From contig JAGODU010000002.1 of the NCBI GenBank assembly GCA_017998095.1, positions 1 to 64,000 of the forward strand: DNA of 64,000 nt. Direction: 5' to 3'. Under the pieces are notes generated by a model that did not search any database, had not been told where the DNA came from, and saw only the letters and a program-made list of their open reading frames with translations. The DNA comes from Prolixibacteraceae bacterium (GTDB lineage Bacteria > Bacteroidota > Bacteroidia > Bacteroidales > Prolixibacteraceae). The translations under genes and the position numbers were made by a program. How positions within the stretch are numbered: position 1 is the stretch's first letter; each line of letters begins with the position of its first letter. This document shows positions 7,987 to 16,723 of this stretch, in pieces.

Positions 7987-9318
7987 ATGAGAAGACGAGA
8001 TTTTTTAAAGATGTTTGGAGTTACTGCTGTTGCTACAACAGTGATTCCGGGCATGATAGACCCATTTAAACATGCCAGGGCAGCAATAACCCCCGGCGAA
8101 AAGGGCATTTACATCACCAATATATCAGTAGCAACCATTAATGGATTGAACACTACTGCCCGGATTGTCAGGCTTGATACAAACAAGGGAATTTCAGGCT
8201 ATGGAGAATGTCGGGTTGAAGACACTAACTCAGGTACAGAGCTGAGAACTTGCAAACCTGTTATTATGGGCATGAATCCAACGCAGGTTGACAAAGTTTT
8301 CGAAGCGATTACCGCTGCTTTGAATCCAACTTCTGACTGGAAGAAGATCACTTACGCTTCAGGAGCAATAGCTGCGATTGAGTGTGCCTGCTGGGACATT
8401 ACCGGGAAGGTATATAATGTTCCAATCTGGAAGCTCCTTGGTCCTAAGCTAAATGACAGCATGCGAATGTATTGCGACACCCCCGTCAGAATTAATCTAT
8501 CACAAAGGAAGGCTGAAATTCAGGACAGGATAAACAAGGGATTCACCTGGTTTAAAACAGATTTAAACGGTATATTAACCAGTTCCGATTATAAAACGTC
8601 ACCTGATCCCAACCCATTTACTGAATCGGGTGGTTCAGCCAAGAGAATTTTAGAATCGGGCTATACAAAATTTCGTGATTACGTTGCCTCATTCAGGCAG
8701 ATGATAGGTGACCAGCCTCTCTCAGCCGATCATTTTTTTGATTGGTCTCCCCGCGGAGGTGGAAATCAGCTCGATGTTGCCTCGGCAATTCAGCTTTCCA
8801 ATTATCTGGCAGAGCCTGGTTATCTTGATAAAACGCTGGGGGGATGGATGGAAGACATAATACCGTGGCACTATTACACCGAGCTTGCACAGATAAATGC
8901 CGGTACCGATATGCCAATTCTTTCTGGGGAAGACATGTTTGGTTTCGACGAGCTTAAGAATATGGTCAATGCAAATGCTATAAATTATTTCCATCCTGAT
9001 CCTACAACATTCGGAGGGATACATCAGTCTAGACTTGCCGCTATTTGGGCACATGAACGAGGAATTAAAACGGCGCTTCACCAGTCGAACTCTCCGTTCG
9101 CAATGATGATGTGCGCTCATATTGCAGCAGGAATTCCGGATTTCCTCTCCTGTGAACATCATTATCCTGAAATCTCATGGTATGACTCTCTGATTGACGG
9201 TGTTCCAAAACCATTAATGGTTGACGGTTACGTACAGGTACCCGATGGACCCGGTTTGGGTATAACACCTAACACTGCGGCAATGAATGCACATGGTAGC
9301 TCATGGAAACAGGTGTAA
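7987..9318 (+). CDS. Tat-exported mandelate racemase/muconate lactonizing-type enzyme
   Basis: A 443-residue enolase-superfamily protein. The N-terminus MRRRDFLKMFG plus a hydrophobic stretch is a twin-arginine signal, so the folded enzyme is exported. Metal ligands in the (beta/alpha)7 barrel are D248 (SADHFF), E289 (GGWMEDI) and E315 (LSGEDMFG); a general base candidate is H365 (TALHQSN), and K190 lies in WFKTD. Members abstract the alpha proton of a carboxylate to racemise, dehydrate or cycloisomerise sugar acids. The substrate cannot be told. The gene leads an operon with a T9SS BNR-repeat protein (6 bp gap) and an NTF2-like lipoprotein. By eye it is more GC-rich than its neighbours. Confidence 0.85.
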   Translation: MRRRDFLKMFGVTAVATTVIPGMIDPFKHARAAITPGEKGIYITNISVATINGLNTTARIVRLDTNKGISGYGECRVEDTNSGTELRTCKPVIMGMNPTQVDKVFEAITAALNPTSDWKKITYASGAIAAIECACWDITGKVYNVPIWKLLGPKLNDSMRMYCDTPVRINLSQRKAEIQDRINKGFTWFKTDLNGILTSSDYKTSPDPNPFTESGGSAKRILESGYTKFRDYVASFRQMIGDQPLSADHFFDWSPRGGGNQLDVASAIQLSNYLAEPGYLDKTLGGWMEDIIPWHYYTELAQINAGTDMPILSGEDMFGFDELKNMVNANAINYFHPDPTTFGGIHQSRLAAIWAHERGIKTALHQSNSPFAMMMCAHIAAGIPDFLSCEHHYPEISWYDSLIDGVPKPLMVDGYVQVPDGPGLGITPNTAAMNAHGSSWKQV

Positions 9319-9324
9319 CAGGAT

Positions 9325-10614
9325 ATGTTAAAAATTAAAATGATGGAAAATAAAATAAAAATAAACCAGTTTTCTCTGTACTTAACAGTACTGTTGATCT
9401 TTGTATTATCATTTGGAAATGCAACAAATCCGTCTGATGCTCTCAGTCTCTCAAGCAAATGGACTCAAACAAACTGGTCTGCAGGCAACAACTATTTCAA
9501 TCTTTGCAGTAGCAAAAACAAGGTTTTTGCAAAAACCTGGGACGCTTTCAACGGCGGTAGTATGTATCTTGCCAATAATGATGGCACGAACTGGACTAAG
9601 GTTGGTTCCGCAGATAGCAGTATTGACGTTCTGTCTGTAGTAAAGTTGGACACCAGAGTACTTGCCGGAACATGGAATGGTTTTATTCAGTCAACAGATG
9701 ACGGGATAACCTGGAGTGCTTTCACTCCCATCGGAATAGCTGAAGACGCTGCCATCTGGTCAGTTGTGATGATAAATACAACCCTTTTTGCGGGGACAAC
9801 AGGTGATATCTATAAATCAACAGATAACGGTAATACCTGGACTGAAATAAGTTCGGGAATAGCAGAAGATGCCCGTATCACTTCAATTGTTGCAAGTGGG
9901 GACAACATTTATGCAGGCAGTGCCAGCAACGGTGTTTTCAAATTGGCAAGCGACGAGACAAATTGGACTACAGTTAATACTGACCTTACCGATACACACA
10001 TATCACAGCTTGTGGCTCTGGATAATAAATTATTCGCGGTAACACTGACAGGTGTTTTTATATCTGACAATAGCGGAACAAGCTGGGTGGCAGACCCATC
10101 TGTACTCAAGAATGTAAATTGCCTTGTTGCTGTAAATAATCAGCTAATTGCAGGGACTGATAATGACGGAGCATATCTCTCAGAAGACAAAGGCGTAACC
10201 TGGACTTCATTCAGTACGGGTTTGCCTGATGATACCCGTATTTGGTCCATTACCGTAAGCAGTGTGGGCATCTTTGCCGGGACAAGTTCCGGAATTTGGG
10301 TAACCGATTCACCCACCGGAGTAGATGCAGAAGGAGAAATTTCAGTACCATTGACATTTGCATTGAAGCAGAATTATCCTAATCCGTTTAAAACGTCAAC
10401 AAATATTTCATTTAGTATTCCTTCTGAATCTTATGTCTCTTTAAAAATATATGATCGACTGGGAAGAGAAGTGGCAACAATTTTCTCCGAAGAAAGCTCT
10501 GCAGGATATTATTCAAGGGAATGGAATACGGCTAATATACCGAGCGGGATTTATTTTTATAAGTTACAGGCAGGCTCATTCTCGGAAACGAAGAAACTTA
10601 TTCTGTTGCCATGA
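9325..10614 (+). CDS. T9SS-exported BNR/sialidase-type beta-propeller protein
   Basis: A 429-residue protein with a signal peptide (about residues 10-32), followed by five or six repeats of the Asp-box/BNR type (for example STDDGITWS, STDNGNTWTE, SEDKGVTWT) that form a beta-propeller. It ends in a canonical T9SS type A sorting tail that starts KQNYPNPF and ends in the GIYFYKLQ strand and LILLP. It would be secreted across the outer membrane and anchored or released at the surface. Sialidase catalytic residues are not evident, so a binding or scaffold role is likely. The stop overlaps the next gene (ATGA). The start may be one of the ATGs at 9340 or 9343. Confidence 0.8.
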   Translation: MLKIKMMENKIKINQFSLYLTVLLIFVLSFGNATNPSDALSLSSKWTQTNWSAGNNYFNLCSSKNKVFAKTWDAFNGGSMYLANNDGTNWTKVGSADSSIDVLSVVKLDTRVLAGTWNGFIQSTDDGITWSAFTPIGIAEDAAIWSVVMINTTLFAGTTGDIYKSTDNGNTWTEISSGIAEDARITSIVASGDNIYAGSASNGVFKLASDETNWTTVNTDLTDTHISQLVALDNKLFAVTLTGVFISDNSGTSWVADPSVLKNVNCLVAVNNQLIAGTDNDGAYLSEDKGVTWTSFSTGLPDDTRIWSITVSSVGIFAGTSSGIWVTDSPTGVDAEGEISVPLTFALKQNYPNPFKTSTNISFSIPSESYVSLKIYDRLGREVATIFSEESSAGYYSREWNTANIPSGIYFYKLQAGSFSETKKLILLP

Positions 10615-11060
10615 AAAACACTCTGTTAATATTGGGGATAGCATTATTATTTTCATGTAAGTCAAGTACTTCTGATTACAATAAAATATCAAAAGAAGAA
10701 ATGCTTAAGATAGTAAAAGAATGTGACGATCAGTTTAGAATTGGAGTACAAACCCGGGATTCTGCATTGATAACAAATATGTATTCTGACAGTGCACAAT
10801 ACATAATTCCCGGAAGGGAAATTTTAGTTGGTAAAATTGAAATTGGTAAAGAATGGGGAGGATTTCTAAGGATAAAGGAAAAACCAATTGATTTGATTTT
10901 GAACACCGAAGATGTCAGAGGAAACAGGGAAATAATATATGAGACCGGTCATGGGTATACCCTATTGGCAGATTCAGCAAAATGGCTATTCAACTTTGTA
11001 AATGTATGGAGGTTACAGAAGGATGGATCTTATAAATTAGAAATAGATATTTACAATTAA
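10611..11060 (+). CDS. NTF2-like (DUF4440/SnoaL-type) lipoprotein
   Basis: A 149-residue protein with a lipobox (LLFSC, Cys at about residue 16) and an NTF2/SnoaL-like body. The opening helix contains KECDDQFRIGVQTRDSALI, followed by MYSDSAQYIIPG, EILVGKIEIGKEW and a closing VWRLQKDGSYKL strand, as in DUF4440 proteins. Such cone-shaped domains bind small molecules or catalyse simple reactions. The start overlaps the stop of the BNR protein, so it is translationally coupled to the enolase-family/BNR operon. The role is unknown. It would sit in the periplasm anchored to a membrane. Confidence 0.7.
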   Translation: MKNTLLILGIALLFSCKSSTSDYNKISKEEMLKIVKECDDQFRIGVQTRDSALITNMYSDSAQYIIPGREILVGKIEIGKEWGGFLRIKEKPIDLILNTEDVRGNREIIYETGHGYTLLADSAKWLFNFVNVWRLQKDGSYKLEIDIYN

Positions 11061-11115
11061 CAAAAATAATGTAACGAATAAATATCTATTCATGCAATTT
11101 ATGCGGCGAAAATAA

Positions 11116-11123
11116 TATATTTA
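11116..11123 (+). promoter_or_regulatory. Possible -7 box for the C10 protease gene
   Basis: TATATTTA (one mismatch to TAnnTTTG) lies 33 bases before the ATG at 11157, in the only spacer between the preceding operon and this gene. The -33 element is not clear. Confidence 0.3.
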
Positions 11124-11156
11124 GCAAATGAACTTTTATCATCTTAACCTTATTCT

Positions 11157-14100
11157 ATGAAACCTAGCTTTATAGTCTTGTTTACCTTTTTTCTATGTTC
11201 ATTCACTAATGTTATTTTCGCTCAAACAGTTGATATCAATACAGCAAAAGACATTGCCGAACATCATATTTCAAGTATAAGCCGATCAACACTAAAATCA
11301 AAAAGTCTCAGCGGGAAAAGTTTTCAATTTACATCAGTGAAAGCTGCCGTTGAAAATAAAGATACCCTGTACTATATTCTGAACGACACCATCAACAAGG
11401 GATTTGTAATTGTCTCAGCTGATAAGCGAGCATGGCCGATACTAGGATATTCAACTACGGATTGTATAGATGAGAATAATCAGCCGGAAGCTTTTAAGAC
11501 ATGGATTGGCGATCGTAAAAAAGAAATTCAGGAAATAAAAAAGAGCAATCTTCAGGCAGACAAGGTAATAAAAGAAAAGTGGCAAAATGTAAATTTAAAA
11601 AGATCAACAATAGAAACTTCTTCAGTTGAACCACTTATACAAACACAATGGGATCAGGGATGTTATTACAATGCAATGTGTCCTGCTGATCAAACCTCTA
11701 ATTATTGCAGGCGAGTACCTGTCGGCTGTACAATTACAGCCATGGCTCAAATTATGAAATATTGGAATTTCCCTACAAAAGGGGTTGGCTCTTATTCGTA
11801 TTTACATCCAACTTATGACAACCTTTCAGCAGATTTTGGTTCAACGACCTATCAATGGAGCCAGATGCCAAATAAAGTTACCAGTCAGAATGATGCAGTT
11901 GCAACATTAATGTATCATTGCGGGGTAGCTCTTAATACCAATTATGGTCCAAGTGCTTCAGCAGCCGATGATCCAAGGGATGAATTAGTCAAATATTTTA
12001 ATTATTCTTCAAATGCCATATTGATTAATCGAAGTGGTTTTAAAACCCAAGATTGGATTCAACTATTAAAATCGGAATTGGACTTAGGACATCCGATCTG
12101 GTACATGGGAAGCAGTACGGTTGGACATTCTTTTATTTGCGATGGCTATCAGGGGGAAGATTATTTCCATTTCAACTGGGGTTGGAGCGGTTCTTCCGAT
12201 GGATATTACTATATAGGAAATCTGAATCCGGGCTGGTATAATTTCAATAATAGTCAATTTGCTTTAATAAACTTAGTACCGGGAAATCTACCTGATGATT
12301 ACAATGGTTTTTTCCTCTCTTCAAATGCGTTAGATATAACTTCAAAAGGAGGCTCAGCATCTGTTGATGTATGTTCGAGTAAAGAATGGACTGCCAAATC
12401 TGATCAGGCGTGGATATCGCTTAGCACAAATAAAGGTGCATCAGGTAAAACAACACTTACCCTAACGGCAGACAGAAATTCAACAGGCAACATTCGCTCA
12501 GCTATAGTTACTATATCAGCAGATGGTTTTAAAGATCAAAAGCTTACAGTTACGCAGCTTACTTCTATTGAAGTTACTCCGGGAAATTTATATAATTTAA
12601 TATCAGAAAATGCAACTTCAATTACCAAATTAACTTTAACAGGTTATATCGACGTCCGCGATTTCAAAACAATGCGTGATGCAATGCCGGCATTAACAGA
12701 TCTTGATTTAAGTGATGTAACAATTGTCTCATATACAGATGAAGAAAATTTTTCTTCGGTATATACTTATCCGGCAAATGAAATACCATGGGGAGCATTT
12801 TATATAATTCCGTGTCAAGGTCAGAATCTTCTTAAATCAATCATCCTGCCAAAAACACTAACTTCAATTGGAATACAAGCTTTTGGAAACAGTAAATATT
12901 TAACAACAATAGAAATATCTTCTTTGGTGAACAGTATTGCTTCTCGTGCTTTTGAACTATGTAATGCATTCATAAATGTTGATTCAAACAATCCGAACTA
13001 TTCAAGTATCGATGGGGTATTGTTTAATAAAAATCAAACGCAAATAATTCAATGCCCTATCTCCAAAACGGGAGATTACACAATTCCATCTTCCGTAACT
13101 TCTATAGCGGAAAGGGCTTTTACAAATTGCGCAAAATTGACAACCATAACAATTCCATCATCTGTTAAATCAATAGGCAGTTTAGCTTTTAATGAGTGTG
13201 TAGGTCTGACAAATGTCAATATCTCTTCGTCGGTTACTACAATTGGTGAAATGGCTTTTTGGGGATGTAATTTATTAGATGAAATCTACATCCCATCATC
13301 TGTTACTTCAATTGGAAATGCAGCGTTTTCATCTTCAAAAGCGTTGATTAATGTAGATGCAGCCAACAGTAAATATTCATCAATTGATGGAGTCCTTTTT
13401 AACAAAGCCCAAGCGGAATTAATACATTGTCCCACTTCAATAAAAGACGAATTTATAATTCCTTCTACTGTATCATCAATCAGTAGCGGCGCTTTTAGTA
13501 ATTGCCATGGTTTAACATCTATGGATATTCCTTCATCTGTTATATCAATAGGATCTACTGCATTTTCAAATTGCTATAATCTGAAATCTTTGATTATTCC
13601 TTCTTCGGTTGTTTCAATTGGCAGCCAGGCTTTTTGGGTTTTTGCCAAATTAGAATCAATTTATTCTTACAATATTTTTCCACTGAATTTTGATAATTCT
13701 TCAAACGTTTTTAACGAAGTAAATAAAAAATCATGCACACTATATGTCCCTTTTGGGAGTAAAACACTATATGGCAATTCAATACAATGGAAAGATTTTA
13801 AAAAAATTGTAGAAATACCGGGAATATTTTTTTCAAAGAATGAGTTAGGTTTAGATTCTAAAGGAGACACAGCACAGGTAGTAATTTCTTCCAGTGCTAA
13901 ATGGTCAGCAACTGCTGATCAACCCTGGCTTACAGTAAATCCCTCTGAGGGCAATACCGGTTACGACACGATCACTTTCATCGCTTCGGAAAACCTAAAT
14001 TTAGTTACCCGTACAGCAACAGTAACAATATCGGCAACAGATGCAGAGACACAAACTATCACAATTACACAGACAGGTATAATTGAAGTTACTGCCGGGA

Positions 14101-15941
14101 ACTTAAAAAATATTCTCGCAGGGCAATTATCAAGCATAACACATCTAACATTATCCGGCACTATCGATGCAAGCGATTTTAAAACCATGCGCGATGAAAT
14201 GCCGGTATTATCAGATATTAATTTAAAAGATGTAACAATTGTTGCATATTCAGGAGATAATGGTCCGGATTTTTCAATAACAAAATATTATCCTGCGCAT
14301 CGAATACCAAACTATGCTTTTTGTACAACTATGTACAACAGAGGGAAAGCATCTCTTAAATCAATAACTCTTCCTTCAAATTTGATGGCTATTGGAAATA
14401 ATGCTTTTTTGAACTGTGGGAGGTTAACAAACATTATTATACCTCCATCTGTTAATTCAATTGGAGACGACGCTTTTGCATCCTGTATAAGTTTGCCTGA
14501 CATTTTCATTTCATCAAATATTTCTTTTATTGGAAGAACAGCATTTAACATTATTCCTAATGGTATAAATGTAGATCCGGACAATAGGAATTACTCCTCT
14601 ATTGATGGAGTCCTTTTTAATAAATCTCAAACTAAATTAATCAAATGCCCAACTTCAAAAACAGGTAGCTATATTATACCTTCAACAGTCACTACTATTT
14701 GCAATGCAGCTTTTGGTGGTTGTACCGGATTAACTGATATAACCATTCCTTCTTCCGTTACTACAATTGAGAAAAGTGCTTTTGGTTATTGCGATGGTTT
14801 AACTTCGATTGACCTTTCTTCTTCTGTTATATCATTAGGAAGATATGCTTTTGTGGAATGTGAATATTTAGAAACTATAACAATTCCGGCTTCTATTACA
14901 ACAATAGAATATGGAGCTCTTTCCGGTTGTATTAAATTAAAATCAATATATACCTTAAAAGAGACTCCCCCTGTTATGGAACCGGCAACCAGGGTGTTTT
15001 TTCAAGTAGATTTTAAAAAATGCATCTTGTATGTTCCATTTGGCAGCAAAATCCTATATGCATCTGCGACACTATGGAAAGACTTTGAGAATATTGTTGA
15101 ATTAGCAAGTCCGGCACCTGTTGCCAATTCAGGAATTGACTTTACAGTAGATGAAGGAGAAATAGTAACATTAGATGGCTCAGAGTCTTATGATCCAAAT
15201 AATGATAGTATATACTATTCATGGATTGCTCCTTACGGAATTACATTAGATTCAGCAACATCGGTAAGACCAATATTTAGAGCTCCCGAAGTTTCATCCG
15301 ACACAGTATTTATTTTCAGTTTGATCGTAAACGATGGGACAACAGATTCAAATGCCGATGAAGTAATGATAACGGTAAAGAATGTCAACAAAATACCGGT
15401 TGCCAATGCCGGAATTGACATGACAGTAATTGAAGGAGATACTATAACATTAGATGGTTCAGCCTCTTATGATCCTGATGGTGATTCAATTTCATATTTA
15501 TGGTTGGCACCAGATGGTATCACCTTAAACAAATCAGATATAGCCAATCCGATAATTATTGTTCCTGAAGTAGATAAAGAAACAAAATTCCCATTTATAT
15601 TGTCAGTTAATGATAATCAATATACTTCAGAACAGGATACAGTAATAATTACTGTTGAAAAAAAGGTAAAACCGGATAATTCAGAGCTGATTTCTTACGG
15701 GCAAATATGTATATATCCAAATCCGTCAAAAGGCCTGATAGAAATTTCAATGGAGAAATTTCAGGAGCAGGCTCAGTCAGTAGAAGTATATAACAGTATT
15801 GGACAATTAGTGCTTAAAATAAAACCAAAAACTAATGTAAATAGAGTAAATATTAATTTGTCGGAATTACGCAAAGGGATTTATACATTGAGGGTTAGTG
15901 TTGGGGAAAAGCATTATCAACAAAAGATAATCAGGGAATAA
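11157..15941 (+). CDS. C10 (streptopain-like) protease with BACON, BspA-LRR, PKD and T9SS tail
   Basis: A 1594-residue secreted multidomain protein. In order: signal peptide; Spi/I69-like propeptide (about 25-150); C10 cysteine protease with Cys191 (VGCTITAM), His324 (VGHSF) and the Asn340-Trp-Gly-Trp motif; a BACON domain (about 382-469); BspA-type leucine-rich repeats (about 545-875); a second BACON (about 892-973); a second LRR block (about 1045-1308); two PKD domains (about 1319-1405 and 1413-1500); and a T9SS type A tail (1517-1594, YPNPSKG to IIRE). C10 proteases are made as zymogens and self-cleave. The duplicated BACON plus LRR unit suggests surface adhesion or substrate capture. It is a single long frame without breaks. 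Confidence 0.9.
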   Translation: MKPSFIVLFTFFLCSFTNVIFAQTVDINTAKDIAEHHISSISRSTLKSKSLSGKSFQFTSVKAAVENKDTLYYILNDTINKGFVIVSADKRAWPILGYSTTDCIDENNQPEAFKTWIGDRKKEIQEIKKSNLQADKVIKEKWQNVNLKRSTIETSSVEPLIQTQWDQGCYYNAMCPADQTSNYCRRVPVGCTITAMAQIMKYWNFPTKGVGSYSYLHPTYDNLSADFGSTTYQWSQMPNKVTSQNDAVATLMYHCGVALNTNYGPSASAADDPRDELVKYFNYSSNAILINRSGFKTQDWIQLLKSELDLGHPIWYMGSSTVGHSFICDGYQGEDYFHFNWGWSGSSDGYYYIGNLNPGWYNFNNSQFALINLVPGNLPDDYNGFFLSSNALDITSKGGSASVDVCSSKEWTAKSDQAWISLSTNKGASGKTTLTLTADRNSTGNIRSAIVTISADGFKDQKLTVTQLTSIEVTPGNLYNLISENATSITKLTLTGYIDVRDFKTMRDAMPALTDLDLSDVTIVSYTDEENFSSVYTYPANEIPWGAFYIIPCQGQNLLKSIILPKTLTSIGIQAFGNSKYLTTIEISSLVNSIASRAFELCNAFINVDSNNPNYSSIDGVLFNKNQTQIIQCPISKTGDYTIPSSVTSIAERAFTNCAKLTTITIPSSVKSIGSLAFNECVGLTNVNISSSVTTIGEMAFWGCNLLDEIYIPSSVTSIGNAAFSSSKALINVDAANSKYSSIDGVLFNKAQAELIHCPTSIKDEFIIPSTVSSISSGAFSNCHGLTSMDIPSSVISIGSTAFSNCYNLKSLIIPSSVVSIGSQAFWVFAKLESIYSYNIFPLNFDNSSNVFNEVNKKSCTLYVPFGSKTLYGNSIQWKDFKKIVEIPGIFFSKNELGLDSKGDTAQVVISSSAKWSATADQPWLTVNPSEGNTGYDTITFIASENLNLVTRTATVTISATDAETQTITITQTGIIEVTAGNLKNILAGQLSSITHLTLSGTIDASDFKTMRDEMPVLSDINLKDVTIVAYSGDNGPDFSITKYYPAHRIPNYAFCTTMYNRGKASLKSITLPSNLMAIGNNAFLNCGRLTNIIIPPSVNSIGDDAFASCISLPDIFISSNISFIGRTAFNIIPNGINVDPDNRNYSSIDGVLFNKSQTKLIKCPTSKTGSYIIPSTVTTICNAAFGGCTGLTDITIPSSVTTIEKSAFGYCDGLTSIDLSSSVISLGRYAFVECEYLETITIPASITTIEYGALSGCIKLKSIYTLKETPPVMEPATRVFFQVDFKKCILYVPFGSKILYASATLWKDFENIVELASPAPVANSGIDFTVDEGEIVTLDGSESYDPNNDSIYYSWIAPYGITLDSATSVRPIFRAPEVSSDTVFIFSLIVNDGTTDSNADEVMITVKNVNKIPVANAGIDMTVIEGDTITLDGSASYDPDGDSISYLWLAPDGITLNKSDIANPIIIVPEVDKETKFPFILSVNDNQYTSEQDTVIITVEKKVKPDNSELISYGQICIYPNPSKGLIEISMEKFQEQAQSVEVYNSIGQLVLKIKPKTNVNRVNINLSELRKGIYTLRVSVGEKHYQQKIIRE

Positions 15942-16389
15942 ATAAAAATAATTCTTTCATTGGTAACAGGATAGACACAAGAATCAAGATTGGGTGATGC
16001 AGGTTGACAAGTTTAAACATAATTTTATTGGTTTGTGTTTGGTAACGGAGCATGGCAATCTGTTGTTATCAAAGTCATTACGGGCGTAGCGTGGCAATCT
16101 GTTGTTATCAGGGTCATTGCGAGCGTAGCGTGGCAATCTGTTGTTATCAGGGTCATTGCGAGCGTAGCGTGGCAATCTGTTGTTATCAGGGTCATTGCGA
16201 GCGTAGCGTGGCAATCTGTCCATTAGAAGTAGAGATTGCTTCACTGCGTTCGCAATGACGGTGATTCGAAGTTCGCAATGACGGTGGTTCGGAGAAACTT
16301 CCACAAAACATTACTTCTCTTTATAGAAATTCGTAACTTTATTATTCTATCTATATTTTCTTGCGGAATTTCACTTAATAATCAATAAC
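15942..16389. other. 448-bp repeat-rich intergenic region
   Basis: No gene is supported. The stretch contains a 39-bp tandem array (16053-16218), a palindromic partner (16231-16259) and a 15-bp direct repeat (TTCGCAATGACGGTG at 16249 and 16272). Because 39 is a multiple of three, frames stay open through the array on both strands. Those frames encode only the repeat. Confidence 0.7.
16053..16218. repeat. 39-bp tandem repeat of a CATTGCGAG/GGCAATCT palindrome half
   Basis: TGGCAATCTG recurs at 16053, 16092, 16131, 16170 and 16209, exactly 39 bases apart. The units between carry GTTGTTATC, GTCATTGCGAG and CGTAGCG. The first unit differs slightly (GTCATTACGGGCG) while later ones are identical. 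After the last unit the reverse complements AGATTGC (16232-16238) and CGCAATGAC follow, so the array is the left half of a palindromic element amplified in tandem. Confidence 0.9.
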
Positions 16390-16644
16390 ATGGAAAGAAA
16401 AATCAATCACGAGAAACTGGCAAAGCACCTGAAATCAAAGTGGATGGGAAGACCTTGCCAAATGTGCGGAATTGGTTCCTGGCACATGAACGACACTGTG
16501 TTTGAACTAAGGGTCTACAGAGATGGTAACCTTTTACTGGATGGAGGTCCTATTACTCCTTATATTCCAATCACTTGCGACAACTGCGGAAATACGGTAT
16601 TTGTCAAAGCCAATATAGCCGGGTTGATAGATGAGGAACAATGA
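16390..16644 (+). CDS. Small zinc-ribbon-like protein
   Basis: An 84-residue cytosolic protein with two Cys-x2-Cys knuckles: C23-x2-C26 (CQMCG) and C64-x2-C67 (CDNCG). They flank a beta-rich segment (ELRVYRDGNLLLDGG, then PYIPITC). Two CxxC pairs at this spacing are typical of a zinc ribbon. The N-terminal helix contains LAKHLKSKW. Similar short proteins occur in many bacteria without known function. It stands alone between the repeat array and the GH9 gene. No promoter or ribosome binding site stands out. Confidence 0.65.
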   Translation: MERKINHEKLAKHLKSKWMGRPCQMCGIGSWHMNDTVFELRVYRDGNLLLDGGPITPYIPITCDNCGNTVFVKANIAGLIDEEQ

Positions 16645-16664
16645 GAATTCTTGTTTAATTTTTA

Positions 16665-16672
16665 TATTTTTG
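16665..16672 (+). promoter_or_regulatory. -7 promoter box for the GH9 gene
   Basis: TATTTTTG matches TAnnTTTG and lies 52 bases before the ATG at 16724, in the 79-bp spacer after the zinc-ribbon gene. No good -33 element is seen at the expected distance. Confidence 0.4.
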
Positions 16673-16723
16673 GGGAACACAAATTTTATCAGATAAGTTA
16701 AATTAATTGCTAAATCTACTTTT

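Noticed and set aside
8722..9162. 146-residue minus-strand frame inside the enolase-family gene
   Set aside because: No recognisable domain and fully inside a conserved gene on the other strand.
16053..16218. CRISPR array
   Set aside because: Tandem units are contiguous with no variable spacers and there are no cas genes.
16035..16304. Overlapping frames of 60-106 residues on both strands in the 16-kb repeat
   Set aside because: They exist only because the 39-bp tandem unit is a multiple of three and lacks stops; the residues just repeat the unit.
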